NCBI GenBank assembly: GCA_030374805.1
Contig: JARGSG010000019.1
Location: 434,001-498,000 of the forward strand
From: Gracilaria gracilis
Lineage: Eukaryota > Rhodophyta > Florideophyceae > Gracilariales > Gracilariaceae
Reading direction: 5' to 3'
DNA length: 64,000 nucleotides
The notes under the pieces were generated by a model. That model was not told the origin of the DNA. It saw only the letters and a program-made list of their open reading frames with translations, and did not search any database. Each line of letters starts with the position of its first letter. Position 1 is the first letter of the stretch. Positions 35,830-48,079 of this stretch are shown one piece after another. The position numbers and the translations under genes are program-made.

Positions 35830-36945
35830 AGCGTTTCTTTGCAGGTTGGATATCACTTGTCCACGACACGGTATATGTCCAAAACTTCAGACAGTGAAAA
35901 CTCACGAATTTTCTCCTCCCCTTCGTCGATACAAAAATTTTGCAGCTCCGTACAAAGCAGCACAATGCTGGCGTTCTTATTGACACCAAATTTAAGGCGA
36001 TTCTGTAGTATTCGCCAGCGAGAAACCAAACGGCCAAATGCCTGCTCCACATGCACACGAAAGGATGAAATGAAGTAGTTGAAAGACATCTCGAAGTCGA
36101 GACGTACCTGCGAAGCAGCAATTGGAGTAATTAGATTGCCATTGCAAACACACGCTTCGTCCCCGACGATCGAAAATTCCACTGGCAGGTTCTTATTGCT
36201 TAGAAATAGTGAAAGTTTAGAGGACGCGTAGGCTTCCGAATCGTGCGTAGAGCCAACGCATTTGGCCGAGACAAAAGAATTCTTCCGGTCGCATCTACTA
36301 GGCCTTGCACAGGCAGTGCATACAAACCTTTTGCGGCACCAGTATTTGACTGCATTTATTTTTGGAGCTTTTATACGGATTGCGATGCCGTGAATAGCTG
36401 CAATTCATCTCTGAATAGACTGGCCTTTGTTATAGATATTTTAAACCCGTTCGAAAGCTTTTCTAGTTCCGGAAACGTCATCTGTACACCACGGAGGCGC
36501 AAAATTGCGGAAAGAGCTTGACCATTCTCGTCAAAGACTCGATACACCGTAGATACCTGCGTACAAAAGATTTCAAGGATGGTATCTACAGTTTTACCGG
36601 CAAGCATACTTAATGCTATTCCGAGACAAAAAGAAACTGAAAGAGTTTAACACTTCGTGTAAGTGGATCGAGGCGTTTTTCAAGTTTATAGAAATACTTA
36701 CGGTTTATTCGATAGTCAAGATTGTATGATTTAGGGCTTAGAAAGTCAGCAATTGACTCAAAGGTGGAGTTCTTGCAATAAATGGATAGAGACACATATG
36801 AGGCGGTTGAATTTGAACGAATGCCGAAAATAGTCTCGGCCATTTTCAGTGTCGTTTTCCATCGGTCTTGGTTCTGACGGTTGCCGCGGACAATCTCGGA
36901 AACGACACTGATCGGCATGGTGCTCCGTAGAAAGTTTTGCGACAA
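35830..36945 (-). pseudogene. PIF/Harbinger-like DDE transposase remnant 2
   Basis: On the minus strand, an N-terminal region (36945-36616, MSQNFLRSTMPISVVSE), a helix-turn-helix-like piece (36607-36371), then the catalytic core: GSTHDSEAYASS with one catalytic Asp (about 36240), EFSIVGDEAC with the next (about 36170), and FRVHVEQAFGRLVSRWRIL with the Glu (about 36050). This triad and its context are typical of PIF/Harbinger DDE_Tnp_4 nucleases. The frames are offset from each other, so it is inactive. No Myb-like partner gene was seen nearby. Confidence 0.7.
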
Positions 36946-36975
36946 TTCATTATGAAGAGCACTGGCTGTGACAAC

Positions 36976-37058
36976 TGTGAGTGGAAGACACTACCTCGAC
37001 TTTACTTGGAGCTTGCTAGGCAAGAGCTTATATACTGTTTCGTTACTGTAATGTTTCA
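36976..37058 (-). repeat. 3' LTR-like repeat of the Copia element
   Basis: 83 bp, reading TGTGAGTGGAAGAC to ATGTTTCA on the plus strand, about 80% similar to 41620-41702. It has TG..CA ends. The 5-base flanks (ACAAC and CAAAA) do not match as a target duplication. Confidence 0.6.
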
Positions 37059-37130
37059 CGTTTTGGAAAATGCAATGTGTCAATGTCTAAGAGAATGTTT
37101 CACAGTCCCCGGTTGACGCATTGAATTTTG

Positions 37131-37198
37131 CGGTGGGGGAGGGGGCGGGGGGGGGGCGGGGAGGGGGGGAGGGGGGGGGGGGGGGGGATGGGGGCGGT
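37131..37198 (+). repeat. Poly-G tract
   Basis: A run of about 68 bases that is almost only G on the plus strand, with few A, C or T interruptions, just inside the left Copia LTR. It can form G-quadruplexes. It is on the wrong strand to be the polypurine tract of this minus-strand element. Confidence 0.9.
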
Positions 37199-37637
37199 GA
37201 CTTGCATTGCCTCTCGCAGTGTTTTTAATCTTTCATGATGTAGCGGTTTGGTCAGGATGAAGGCTCGCATATTTGTGTTGGGAAGTCTATTCAGTTTGTT
37301 GCTGTTGTTACCAAGGTGGTGCTGTAGGTAATGATTCCTGATGTCGATTTATTTCCTTCGTTTCGTTGGGGCTTGGTTTTCAGCAATAAGTATGGCGCTG
37401 CGGTTGTCGATGAAGTTAGGGGTTGTATCTGGTAATGATGCGTTGGCGGAGGATAAAATCCTGCGTAGCCACATTGTGTGCTGTGTTGCGGATGTTGCGG
37501 CTATATATTTTGCTTCTGTGGTGGATAATGCAACGAAAGATTGCTTCTTGGAAAAACATGATATGGGTGTGCCGTTGATTGCGTATAGATTGCCGGTGAT
37601 TGACTTTCTGTCCTTCTAATTTGCGAAGTTTGCGTCG

Positions 37638-38361
37638 CTATACACTGCTAGTGATTTGCTTTTCCTCTTCTGCTGTTGTTGATTTAAACATAAGGCCATG
37701 TGTTTCTATGCCTTTCAGGTATCTAAGCAATGTCTTCAGAGCGTGGTGGTGGTGCTCGGGGGGTTTTGCCATATTATGCGCTACTCTATTTGTGGCGTAC
37801 ATGATATCTAGGTCTCGTACTGTCTGTGATATAGCGGGTTTCTCCAAGTATCTGGCGGTATTTCATTGCTTGTGATGCAGACAATGGTTTAGAGTCCGGT
37901 TTTTGATCCAGGTTTTTCAGACTGTTGTATGGAGTTGCGGAAGGATTGAAATCGTTCATTTGCGTTTGTTTGAGAATTGATGCGAAGGCGTCCGGTTGCG
38001 ATATGCGGAAGTTGCCACTTCGGTCATGAATTACTGTCTAGTTGAGGAATCGTGTTGATATGCCGAGCCTTTCGATTTTGTACTTGCTTAGTAGCTCGTT
38101 GTACAGTCGGTCTATTAATTTTGTTGTTGAAGCTAATACTAGGAAGTCGTCAATTGTTGTGCTCACAACGGTGAAGCCTCCTTTGGACTCCCCCTTGCTA
38201 TAGAGGCACGGGCCATGCTCAGACGCGGTGTAACCCAATTTTGAAAGATGTTTATTGAAGCCATGGTTGTAGTAGTAGACTGCTGTTGGGGAACCATAGA
38301 TGTTGCCCCGAAGGAGGCCGTATTTGCTGTTATGCTGCAATGTACCATTGAATCTTTCCAT
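37638..38361 (-). pseudogene. Copia reverse transcriptase and RNase H
   Basis: The reverse transcriptase part (38361-38038) contains TTIDDFLVLAS, with the Asp-Asp of the catalytic YVDD block, preceded by LSKLGYTASEHGPCLY. The RNase H part (37847-37638) contains AISQTVRDLDIMYATNRVA and HHHALKTLLRYLKGI, the usual Copia connection and RNase H start. Upstream RT sequence is traceable to about 38620 in broken frames. Confidence 0.7.
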
Positions 38362-38618
38362 CTCGGGTACGCAGACTGGTTTATCGTGTTGGTATTTTTC
38401 GTGGAGGTATGCTGATTAGATGTCGAAGTGTTCTAATGGGAGGTGCCAGCTGGCGTGGAGGGCTAGGAGCATACGCTGTGTGCTGCAGTCAGAGGTGTAG
38501 GTGATTGTGTGCTTCGGATTGTAGTGAAGGCCAGGCTTCATGAGATCCCATCTCAAATTGCATTTGGCTTTTCGTTGCAATATTTACCCGTTTGCATCGC
38601 GTTTGTAGCGATACACCA

Positions 38619-39744
38619 TCATGAGGGGTATGACTGATTCCTTTGGTGGCCGGAAGTCTTTAGGTAGCCATTTGATACTTTGATGGTTGTCCATATTTCC
38701 AGTTCCGTGTCATGTGCTTGTTGCCATTCGTCGGCGTCGGGGTACTGTCGGTCATGAGTCAAATGAGATAGTGGTGGTGTGCCGAGTGCAACCTGCTGAG
38801 GAGTTGGGGCATTGTATTTGCTGTTGGCTTTGAATGTCGATGTCGTTTGTACTGTCGAGTCTGTTGAGGTATGGTAGGGGTAAAAGTCAACGGATCTCAC
38901 TTGTTGGTACTGAGGCGTGTGGAGATTAAGAACCATGATTTTTGTGAGGGATACAGGGTGCATGTAGCGTGCGGGATTGCCTCTGGGCTGTAACTTCTTT
39001 TTCGGTGCGGAAATTGGTATTGGTCCAAACTCGCCGAATGTGTATATTCGTTGTAGTTGTGGGTCTTTTCCGTACCATAATTTGTATGAAGAAGTGTTGA
39101 TGGCTGTGTGGTGCAGTAAGTTGTATTTGAATAATTCGTCTTTTGCTGCATCTTCGCCAGTGTGTGTCATCTAGTCTTGCTGTATCTAACGAAGCTCTAA
39201 CCGTGTTCATGACTGTTTGGTTAAATCATTCCGCTACAGAGTTCTCTTGAGGCTGGTGTGGGGTGCGGAGTTGGTGTGGGACGCCATTGGTTTGGTATAT
39301 TGTTTCATTGTGCCGGACAGGTATTCTTTGGCACTGTCTGTGCGGATGTCTTGAAGGGGATGATTTATTTTGTGACGAATGTGGTTTAGCATTTGTTGGA
39401 TAAACGGTGGCATGTCTTTCCTGTCTTTCAGGAAGTGTGCTATCCCGAATTTTGTTGCTGCGCATATGATGATGAGAATGTGGTTGTTCCCATGACTTGA
39501 GGTTGGTCTGATAGGTCCACATGTGTCTGAGCTAACGTATGCTCCGGGGAGGTAATTGTGTGTTGTTTTCAGCTGTGAGGCTGGGAATATCTTCGCTTGG
39601 CTGCATGAACTGCATGTGAGCTTTGCCTTGGATGGTAATCCTCTGGGAATTGTGGGGATTAGTATTCTTCAAGCTGTGATGGATAGTTTGCCTGGGTGGG
39701 CGTGGTTGAGCTTTAGGTGGCAGTCGTATATGGTCTGTATCCAT
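38619..39744 (-). pseudogene. Copia integrase
   Basis: In mixed frames on the minus strand: a zinc-binding-type HAHPGKL segment, SDTCGPIRPTSSHG with the first catalytic Asp (about 39530), IRTDSAKEYLSG with the second (about 39340), and the downstream LRHTAINTSSYKLWYGKDP with FGEFGPIPI. These fit rve integrase followed by the GPY-like region of Copia. Several stops interrupt it. Confidence 0.65.
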
Positions 39745-40373
39745 GAAACATGGGCTCGTGACAGGGTGGGGTTCGACATGGTTCGTAGGTAGTGGGGGTG
39801 TTTGCGGTGATTTTGGGTTGAGTTATGGGAGAAGCAAGCTCTTTGGTTTTGGGTTGGAATGGGGGTGTGGCCGGTTTTCGTTTGTGTTTTAGTTTGATTG
39901 GTGTGAGTCGAGAACTTTGTGGCGATTTATACTGGAAAGAGCGAGCTGTGTAACATTTGTTGGGTGCTAATAGGGTTCGTGATAGTTGGCATTTGTTTTG
40001 CCTCCAATTTGCTGTTGCTATAACTGCCGGGGGGTTCCGTTTGGTATTGTAGATCAATCTTTTCTGTGGTGTGAATGACACTAGTTCGTATCGTTGGGCC
40101 ATGTCTTTCACTGACAGGAGATTTTGGTTATTCGAAACGGCTTTTTTCGTTATAACATTGTTGTTCTCCTTGAGACGGATTTGGATGTTCTCATGGTCTG
40201 TGCACTGCGTGTTGTGGGATGTGGCAGTATCGGTTATTGTGGGTTTGCAAAAGGGTTGCATTAGAGGAATTGGATGTGGTATTTGAGATGGATGCGCTCC
40301 GCTGTCAACGTACCATTCACTTCACTAGGTGCTTCAGATGGCGATTCGCCCTGATTGGGCGGTGGTGGCGGGG

Positions 40374-41615
40374 TCATTCGTTGCGGTGGAAATGGGACAG
40401 GTGCGTGAAGCTGGTATTTTGGTGGTGCTGGAAGTGCCTGTGGTGGATATTGGAAGGCGGGAAACACAGGTCCTGCCGATGGGTAGAGTGTAGAGTTTGG
40501 CGGCGTGTTGATGTAATTAGCTTGGTGTTTGTGAAACTTTGGGTTGCGTAGATCTTTGAATTCTTCGTCTGTATGGTTTCAAAGCACTCCGATGGAGATG
40601 TGGAACGCACATAGTAGGTGATGGTGTACACGACGTCTGTTCTGGTTGCGTCATTGTCCCGTTTGGCGGTAGTATGGCCTGCCGCGGTAGTTGAGGCTGG
40701 TGTACTGTTGCTGGGTGTTTGTGAATTGCTGTGGTCGCGTACCATAGTCCCCGGTGAAACTATGGAATGCGGGTAGGTTGGTCATGGCTGTTGTTGTTTG
40801 GTGTAGTGGGTATAGATACGTGTACTTTCGGGTGAAGTTTTTGATGGTTGAGCGTTTGTTGGCCAGTATGTGTGCTATAATTCGAGTGTTTACGGGGTTG
40901 CGTCTTAGTTCTGTGAGAATGAAGTCAACTGTAGTTTCTTCGACCGTTATGTGGGGGTACCTCGCGTCGATTATCTTCTGTCTGACTTCTGTGTGAGCTG
41001 CGATGTAGTCATCAATGTCTTCATTCGGTTTGAATTCCACGCTTTCGGCTTCAGTCTTTAATTAGTAATGGTCCTCTTTGGTTGAACTGTTGATGTGTTC
41101 TACTATTTTCTGCACGAGATCGGGAGATGTGGGTCGTTCCTGTGGTACAATTGGCAGTCCAAGTATTGTTAACAGGACGCTACTGAGAACAGCGGCGAGA
41201 AGGCGATTTTTTTGTTATAGAACATCTCGAGCTCGGCTGGGTCGACTTGTGGGGTAGGATTGTTGTCTAAGAGATCTATGGCTTTAATGGTGGCGGCGTA
41301 CGTTTGCAGAGAGAGGTTCCACGTGGCGTAGTTTGAGAGTTCTAGTTCTGAAACTTTTAGGTGGTTGTCGTGGTCTACGGTGCGGTAGGATATGTGAGTT
41401 CTACTGGTTGACGTGGCGGCGGTTGAGGTGGTATTATCTTGCTGTATGTGAATGTCTGTTGCGGTTAGGATGGCGTTGGTAAACAGATTTTGGATATCTG
41501 GGTTGCGACGAAGGTCCCGTTTTTGAGCCCGTGCGAGTCGTGGGTTAGGGTTTGGGGTTTTCCGTGGTGAGTGTTGTGGTGGGAGTGCTTGCGATGGCGA
41601 GAGCGTGAGGCCCAT
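40374..41615 (-). pseudogene. Copia gag
   Basis: Starts with MGLTLSPSQALPPQ at 41615, whose ATG overlaps the primer-binding site, and continues as LELSNYATWNLSLQTYAATI, a typical UBN2/Copia gag opening. A second frame (41040-40651) carries EDIDDYIAAHTEVRQKII and FILTELRRNP. A frameshift lies near 41160-41040. Confidence 0.6.
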
Positions 41616-41619
41616 AACC

Positions 41620-41702
41620 TGTGAGTAGAAAACGCTACCTCGGCTTTACTTGGATCTTGCTTGACAAGCGCTTATGTACTGTTTCTTCACTGTAGTTTTT
41701 CA
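41620..41702 (-). repeat. 5' LTR-like repeat of the Copia element
   Basis: Partner of 36976-37058, the same length (83 bp). It directly adjoins the primer-binding site at 41609-41619, which fixes its inner boundary. Confidence 0.6.
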
Positions 41703-42263
41703 CAAAAACTTGTCCGTCCAACACAAAAAGTAATGTCTTTTCAAGTTTTTGAGGCAAAGTTTTGCTTTTAGGCAAAAATTGCGATTTTGATATTGTGCAT
41801 GCAAAACGGACACCTAGACACACTAAACCTCAATGATAAAGATCTCAGCGCGGTACCTAGAGTTTTCAGGCAGTGGTACAGTTATTTAATTTAAAGCTGT
41901 TTGTTTTATAGGTTCAAGGATTCAAGTCTCTTGGGCGTGCACGTGCACGCCTATTTAGACACGCATTCTTCAACTAGAGAAAATGTTCTGCCTCTTGAGA
42001 AAATTTCCTGATGAACTCGTGACCACTTCGTCGTACGACATCACGCGTTACACTTTTGCAATCAACGATGAATTCGTTCTATAGTGGTGCAAGAAACAAA
42101 CGCGTCGCTCATTGCAGACACATGTGCTTTCTTTCTGCTAAGTAATGGCTTTTACATATGAAAGCTCGTGCGCAAGAGCATGTAAGATATTTCCTCGACG
42201 CCGGTTGCTGCTTCAGTCATAGTAAGCAGTTTTGCTGAACTGTAGTAGCCACGGAGATTATAA
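41703..42263. other. Unassigned interval before the hAT gene
   Basis: About 560 bases without a supportable gene. It probably includes the 5' region or terminal inverted repeat of the hAT element that follows, but I could not define it. Confidence 0.3.
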
Positions 42264-44168
42264 ATGCTTGAATTGCAAACGTTGCACACCGCTACGCTCC
42301 CCGAGTTAAACCTAGCTGAACCGCCGGTTTTCTCGTCCAGAAACGCCCCCGACTTAAGTTACAACCATAAAACACCTCTGATGTCAAGCAACACGAACAA
42401 CTCTATTCAATCTTCGTTCTGGAATCGTGGCAGACGTAAACGCAGTTGGTGGAGGGAGGAGTACTTTGACACTACTCCCTGCACAGATGCTGCTCGTCCA
42501 CAAGCCCCCATAAAGACTACATGCCGTAGTTGTCCATACTCTAATGCCACGAACCTCGGAAGACACCTACTGCAATGCCCGGGCACTAGTCGAAGCGCCA
42601 AGCAGCGACTTCTTGACGAAAAACCGTTCGCTCGCGCTCATCGAGAACTCGGTGGCTCATTGTGCTTCGGTGTCCCCTTGACTCCCTCAGGGCACCATAG
42701 AAAGCGGAAACGGATGACACCGTCAATTTCGTCTGGCGGGAACCAAACCGCAAGAATTGGTGGAAACAGTAAAGTTAATGAGAATAACGATGACTCTTAC
42801 GATACGCGAACACAATTGAATGATTTAATGAAATCTTTTGTAGTAAATCACATGCTTCCATTCTTCGTTTTGAGCAGGAAAGCCGGTGAAAATGAACTTT
42901 ATTTCATCTTGAAGCTACTTAATCCTGTCATGGCAGAAGAAGTGCCTACCGTTTCTCGTATGTCTCGGAAAATTCTAGATGCGTACCACAATGACGCTTC
43001 GCATCGCGTTAAGTCAAGCATCGCTGATTCTCTTTCGGTGTGCTATGGTACATTAATTTTCGATGGATGGACCGAAGGCAACTCTGAGAGTGTGTTCAAT
43101 ATTTTACTATCGATAACAGGCATTGAGCGCTCCCGACGTACGTTTTTCTTGCGCTCTATCTATACAGGATCGGAACAATGCGACGCCAATTTTTACGCCG
43201 CCATGGTTTCGAAGATGATGTCCATATTCGGGGATATGTCAAGTATCTGTGCTGTTACGAGCGACAACACAAGTTGTTGCATCAAAGCGAAAGAAAAGTT
43301 TCACAGCAGTACAACTACAATAATCCTTGCCAAGACCAGACACATGTTGCTAATTTATTGATGCAAGACATCGGAAGTCTTGCCAGGGTCAAAGAAATTC
43401 TCACCACAGTCTCTATGGTTTTGACCGATCTGAAGAACCGCCCGAAGCTCTATCACCGTTTCAAAGTATTACAGGAGACGCATAACTCATCTTTACGGAA
43501 CGCCGGATATGTGGCAACATCGCGGGATCTAGACGAGTACGTCCGGTTGCAGCCCCCACGAACAGCGGTCCTACCTGTGAAAATATCTATAACACGTTTC
43601 GCAAGCTCAGAGAGTATGCTCAGGTCGTTTATGCGTAGTAAGAAAGTCTGAAAGCAATTGTTGACTGCTCTGATTTTGCATCTAATCTTTATGGATCTCG
43701 TAACAGCAGTCGCAAAACGCTTTTTCACTACTCTGTAACTGACGAGTCTTTATACAGAAAGAGTGCAGATGTGTATCACATTTTACGCGTTGTGCGGCAG
43801 TACCTCCGGGTCTTCGATAACGAGAGTTCTTCTATCTCTGAAGTTTATCCGGCTACTCCAGAACCCGAAGCGCAACTCTCTTCCCTTCCACTAACCAGCT
43901 TTTACACTTTTCATAGAAAGCAGCAGGTATTGAACATTTCCAAGGAACGGTTAGGGGGCAGTGAGAGAGAGATTGCTCTTATTCAGGATCTACACTATGT
44001 TGCTTTTTGTTTGGATACAAGAATCATTGGTGCGAATGTGCAACAGTTTACGTCTCAAGTATTGAAATACATACGTTTGTTTGTGAATTTTGACGCATGT
44101 CCACTATCAGAGAAGCTGGAAAGCGCCGGCGGTATTGAAGGAGCAGTGGAAGGCCTTTTTGAGGAGTA
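42264..44168 (+). pseudogene. hAT-type transposase 2, truncated by type A copy 3
   Basis: N-terminal BED-type zinc finger (TCRSCPYSNATNLGRHLLQC, about residues 88-107), then a DUF659-like core with LIFDGWTEGNSESVFNIL (first catalytic Asp), AVTSDNTSCCIKA (second), and after a frameshift near 43330, HVANLLMQDIGSLARVKEI, the usual hAT insertion-domain start. A further frameshift lies near 43650. The frame still reads at 44168, where the type A end interrupts it, so the C-terminal dimerisation domain is lost. A remnant beyond copy 3 was not found. Confidence 0.75.
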
Positions 44169-44624
44169 CGTCGGTTTTATCGGAATGCTAGTTTGCCGGT
44201 CAAAAATGACCGAATTAAAACGAACGAGAAACCGGTGAATTTATCCCAATTTGAAAGTGCTAATTTCCGAAAATATTTCCACCTTTCCACTTGTGCTAGT
44301 TTTTTTCGAAAGAATTATTCCAAATTGTTTCCATCTTTGCTAGTTTGGATGGAAGGAAAACTAGCATACTTCTTTCGTTTATGGTAGTTTCGCAGCACAA
44401 TGTAAGTTACAATGTAAGTTTGTTAGTGTCACCCACGTTCATGTATACGGCGGCGAATAGCGAAATAGGCATTTAGAGAGAATCTTAAATAGCTGTTTAT
44501 CGAATAGAAATAGGAGTATACAAATAGATTGAATACCTTTTTAGTTTGTGAAGATCGGTTCACTAGTCAACACCTTTCACATCAGGCATTCGTATACTAA
44601 ATATATGAAACGCCTTCGAATCAC
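44169..44624 (-). repeat. Right end of type A copy 3 (inverted)
   Basis: Begins CGTCGGTTTTATCGGAATGC, the complement of the other ends with one change (TAAAACC for TAACACC). ACTAGC/GCTAGT motifs occur near 44188, 44298, 44339 and 44362. The transposase promoter of this copy should lie here. Confidence 0.7.
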
Positions 44625-47600
44625 GTGCAATCATCCCCATCACTCTGTCCCACCGTCCGTGCGCCATATTACGCTCCCCGCTGCGTACCCCCAATCCTCT
44701 CCTACATCCCCCCAACCTTCCCCGCCGTGCCCAACTGTTGCTTTGAGGGCTGCTCCTTCTTCGCCCGCACCATCCACGCCATCCAAGGGCACAAGAGGAG
44801 ATGCCCCAATCGCCTCAACCCAAACAAGCGTTTCCTCTTCCTAGGCGGAGGCCTTTCCCACTTCCCCCCACGTATCAAGCGTCACAAGCCTATCCCCCAC
44901 CTCCATACACCTCCCCCTCCCACAAACCGCCCTTCCGACAACGTCCCCATCGCAGACGATGATTCCTACCACCACCAGCAACTCTCCCTCTCCCTCCACA
45001 CCCAGGACGCCTACCACATCGCCACCACCCCCGTGTTCTCCATCTTCCCCTCCGCTCCTTTCCCTTCTCCCGCTTCCTTCCCCCTCCTCAACCACCCCCA
45101 CCTCGAACGCATGGTTCTTTACATCTCTTAAATCGCCTCCTCCCTCGCCCTCCGAAAGGCTCACGAACTCATTTCTCTCCTCCGCCACCCCGCCTTCTCC
45201 AAATCCGCCTTCCACAACGCCATCTGCTTTGCCCCCCAGTGTCTCAAACTTCAACACCGAGTCAGCAACATTGGCTTCGCTCCCATCACCCTCTCCGAAC
45301 CACAGCAGCTCTTCTCCACCACCATCTTCCGAAAGGACCCCATCCAGGTCCTCAAACAACAACTCGCCCTCGCACACTTCCACAACACCTTCTTCTACCC
45401 CGTCTCCCACACAACACCTACCGGCTCTCCCGCTTTCGCCCACCCCATGGCCTCCACCCTCGGAAAAGAAGCAGTCCCCGGCCTCAAAGCCGCAATCAGG
45501 CACTCCTTCAACGACTCCTGCATCTGACACACCCTCGACTCCACCGGTATCGACTCCTTCATCGGCTTGGTCCAAATCTACTCCGACAAGTCCTCCACCT
45601 CCCTTAAATCCTCTTCCATCACCTCCTGCCCCCTTTACATCACCCTTCTCAACTTCTCCGATGCCTTCCGTCGCAAGTGCATTACCGAACACCTCACCCT
45701 TCTCGGATACTTGCCAACCTCATTCCTCCCAACCAACCCCTCCCAAGATCACGAATCCATTCCTCAAACCTCCTCTCACATCCCCCGCCACACCAAAATG
45801 GAACTCATTCAGCTCGCCATCTCCAACCTCCTCGGCCCCCTCCTTTCCTCCGATCTCAACGGCTTCCCCTTTCGTGACTCCCATGGAGTTCTCCGCCACT
45901 GTCACCCAATCATCGCCAGTTACTGCGTCGACGTCTTTGAAGCAAAAGACATCCTCGCCATCTCCCACGGAACCCGCCCCCAACACCCTTGTCATAGATG
46001 CACCGTCTTCCGCACAGACCTCTCCCTACACATTCAATCTCCTTCCCCCTGAACTCAGTACCAGACCCTCGCCGCACGAAAATCACACCTTACTCTCCTC
46101 CAACAATCACAAGACGCTCTCCTTGCTCGTGAGCTCAGAATCTCTCGCAGCACAAAGGAAAAAGCCGTCGAAGCCATCCATTCTCTCTCCCTCGCAAAGT
46201 ACTCCTCCTTTTTCGAATCATACCCTCTTCTCAACATCACCCCACTCCTCTCCCCTTACAACATCTTCACCTTCGAACCACTCCACAACTTCCACCTCGG
46301 CGTCTCCAAGCTCATCAAGCTCGCCGCCATCGAGAGACTCCGCTCAGAAGCAAACTTCACCACCCCCCGTTTCTCCAAGTCCTGCCGCCCCTTCAACTCC
46401 GTCCGCACTTCTATCCTCAAACATTCAAACACCATCCTCTCTGCCATCGAAAAGCACACCCTCGCAAACGGACTCCACATCGACTTCTCCACTTCCGACA
46501 ACGGTCAAACTCTCAACGGTTTCTCACTACCGACGGCTTGCGTGGTATACTGGAAGCAAAAGACTACCGCGCGCTCGACATGGTCTTCCCCTTCATCGGC
46601 GCCTTCTCCGACCGATGCTGTGACGAAGTCGATTCAGCTCCCATCACTTCCGTCTTTTCCAAGTACTCAGACCTCCTCCTCGCCTCCATGCGATACAACA
46701 CCTTCACCGAATGGACCGACGCCCGCCTCACCGACCTCCACAACCAAATCCGCTCCTTCAAGCGCACAGCCGTACTCGTCCTCGGCCCCTACTACACTTC
46801 CAGCCTCGGAACCCTCAAATTCCACCTCCTCGACCACATTGTCGAGGACATTCGCCGCTTCGGAGGCCTCCACTTCAATGATGCCGGCATATTCGAGCAC
46901 GTACAAACCCTCTTCAAGTCCCACTACTCCAAAACCTCAAAGTGCAGGTCCAACGCACATCAAGAAACCATTCGTGCCATCCACCGCCCCAACTCCATCA
47001 AGGACTGGAATCCCGTCTCCACAAACCCTTCAATCACCTCCTCCTCCCCTGGCCTCGCTTCCCCCCTCCCATCCCGAGAACCCGGTTTCGTCCGTGATGG
47101 CAAACACATCTCCTTCGCTGACCTAATCACTGCCCACAAAATCATTCGCTCCAATCCTCACCTCCCTCAAAAATCTCTTCAAGACCTCTTCCCCCGCGAT
47201 ACCCTATCCATTCTGGCAGAATTGGGAAGAGACGCCCTATCATCCTTCATCACCCTCTCTCTCGAAGCCCTACAACTCACTGACAACTCCCTCGTCCTTC
47301 GTGAGGCTCGACTCACCATAGTAAACTTCGCTTACGTCGTCGGCGGTTACATCCCAACACTCGATAACTAAATTGAAGAGCGGAACGAGCTCGCGCCCCA
47401 GGATCCTCCAGTCCCTCTCATCCAACGAATTTTTGCCACCCCCTCCTTCGTTCCATCCAAGTCCCCAAAGTTCTCCCACATTCTCGTCGCCGGCTCCACC
47501 TCCCTTCCTTCACATCCATCGTCTGGGTTTGCAAACTCATCTCCCCTCTTCCTTTCGCCCTTCCTTCTTCAACTTCTTCTCCTAAGGAGTTCGCCTTCGT

Positions 47601-47905
47601 CCAGTTCATGGAATTCGTCCCACCCAGCGAGGACGTCGATCTCACCCTCAACTGCGTTTGTCCCCGATGGGAAACAGGCGACGAACATAACCACAGCATC
47701 CACCCAGTTCCCATCTCTACCCACTCCACTTCCGATAACGTTTTCTCTTGGTATGGACTCATCCCCTCTTCCTCCATTTTTGGTTCCGTTCATGTTCTCC
47801 GCCAGAACTACCCCGCTCCTCCCTTCACTTCTCGTCTACACTGACGCTTTCACCAATTATATCTCAATCCGTTTTATCGAGACCCCACCGCCAAGCCTTA
47901 TTTAC
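44625..47905 (+). pseudogene. Plavaka/KDZ-like transposase, type A copy 3
   Basis: The zinc finger is readable as VPNCCFEGCSFFART..HKRRC (44730-44805). The frame then continues past stops at 45129-45131 (TAA) and 45526-45528 (TGA) through GVLRHCHPIIASYCVDVFE, HPCHRCT, a stop at 46050-46052, and FEPLHNFHLGVSKLI. It shifts frame near 46535 into FHLLDHIVEDIRRFGG and FEHVQTLFKSHYSKTSK, stops at 47369-47371, and shifts again near 47590 into FVPPSEDVDLTLNCV. The conserved Plavaka motifs are all present, but no long intact product is possible. Tyr codon 46258 is intact here where copy 2 has TAA. Confidence 0.75.
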
Positions 47906-48079
47906 CATCCAACACGCAGCCTCTATTACCTGTTAGCTTCAGCTTCATAAAAATTTCAACCCGCTTCATTTTAATTAGAAGGAGTGAAGATACGCATGAC
48001 ATGAGAAAAAAGAAGCATCTCTTCCCCATCCCACACATACCTCCACCCCTTCTCCCCCCCACTGCACCTCACCCTACCC

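Larger units (their letters stand above)
36976..41702 (-). mobile_element. Ty1/Copia retrotransposon
   Basis: Minus-strand element of 4.7 kb with matching 83-bp LTR-like ends (36976-37058 and 41620-41702). Order in its own direction: gag, protease region, integrase, reverse transcriptase, RNase H, which is the Copia order. A primer-binding site complementary to initiator-tRNA-Met-type sequence (GGTTATGGGCC) adjoins the right LTR at 41619-41609. The coding region is spread over several frames with stops. Confidence 0.75.

Noticed and set aside
37131-37198. Polypurine tract of the Copia element
   Set aside because: The Copia element is on the minus strand, so its polypurine tract should appear as pyrimidines on the plus strand; this tract is G on the plus strand.
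44959-46623. A 554-codon open frame, Ser/Pro/Thr-rich
   Set aside because: It is the shifted frame of the copy 3 transposase. The product is low-complexity, and the conserved Plavaka motifs are in the other frame. Similar shadows are at 18985-20235 and 7105-8262.
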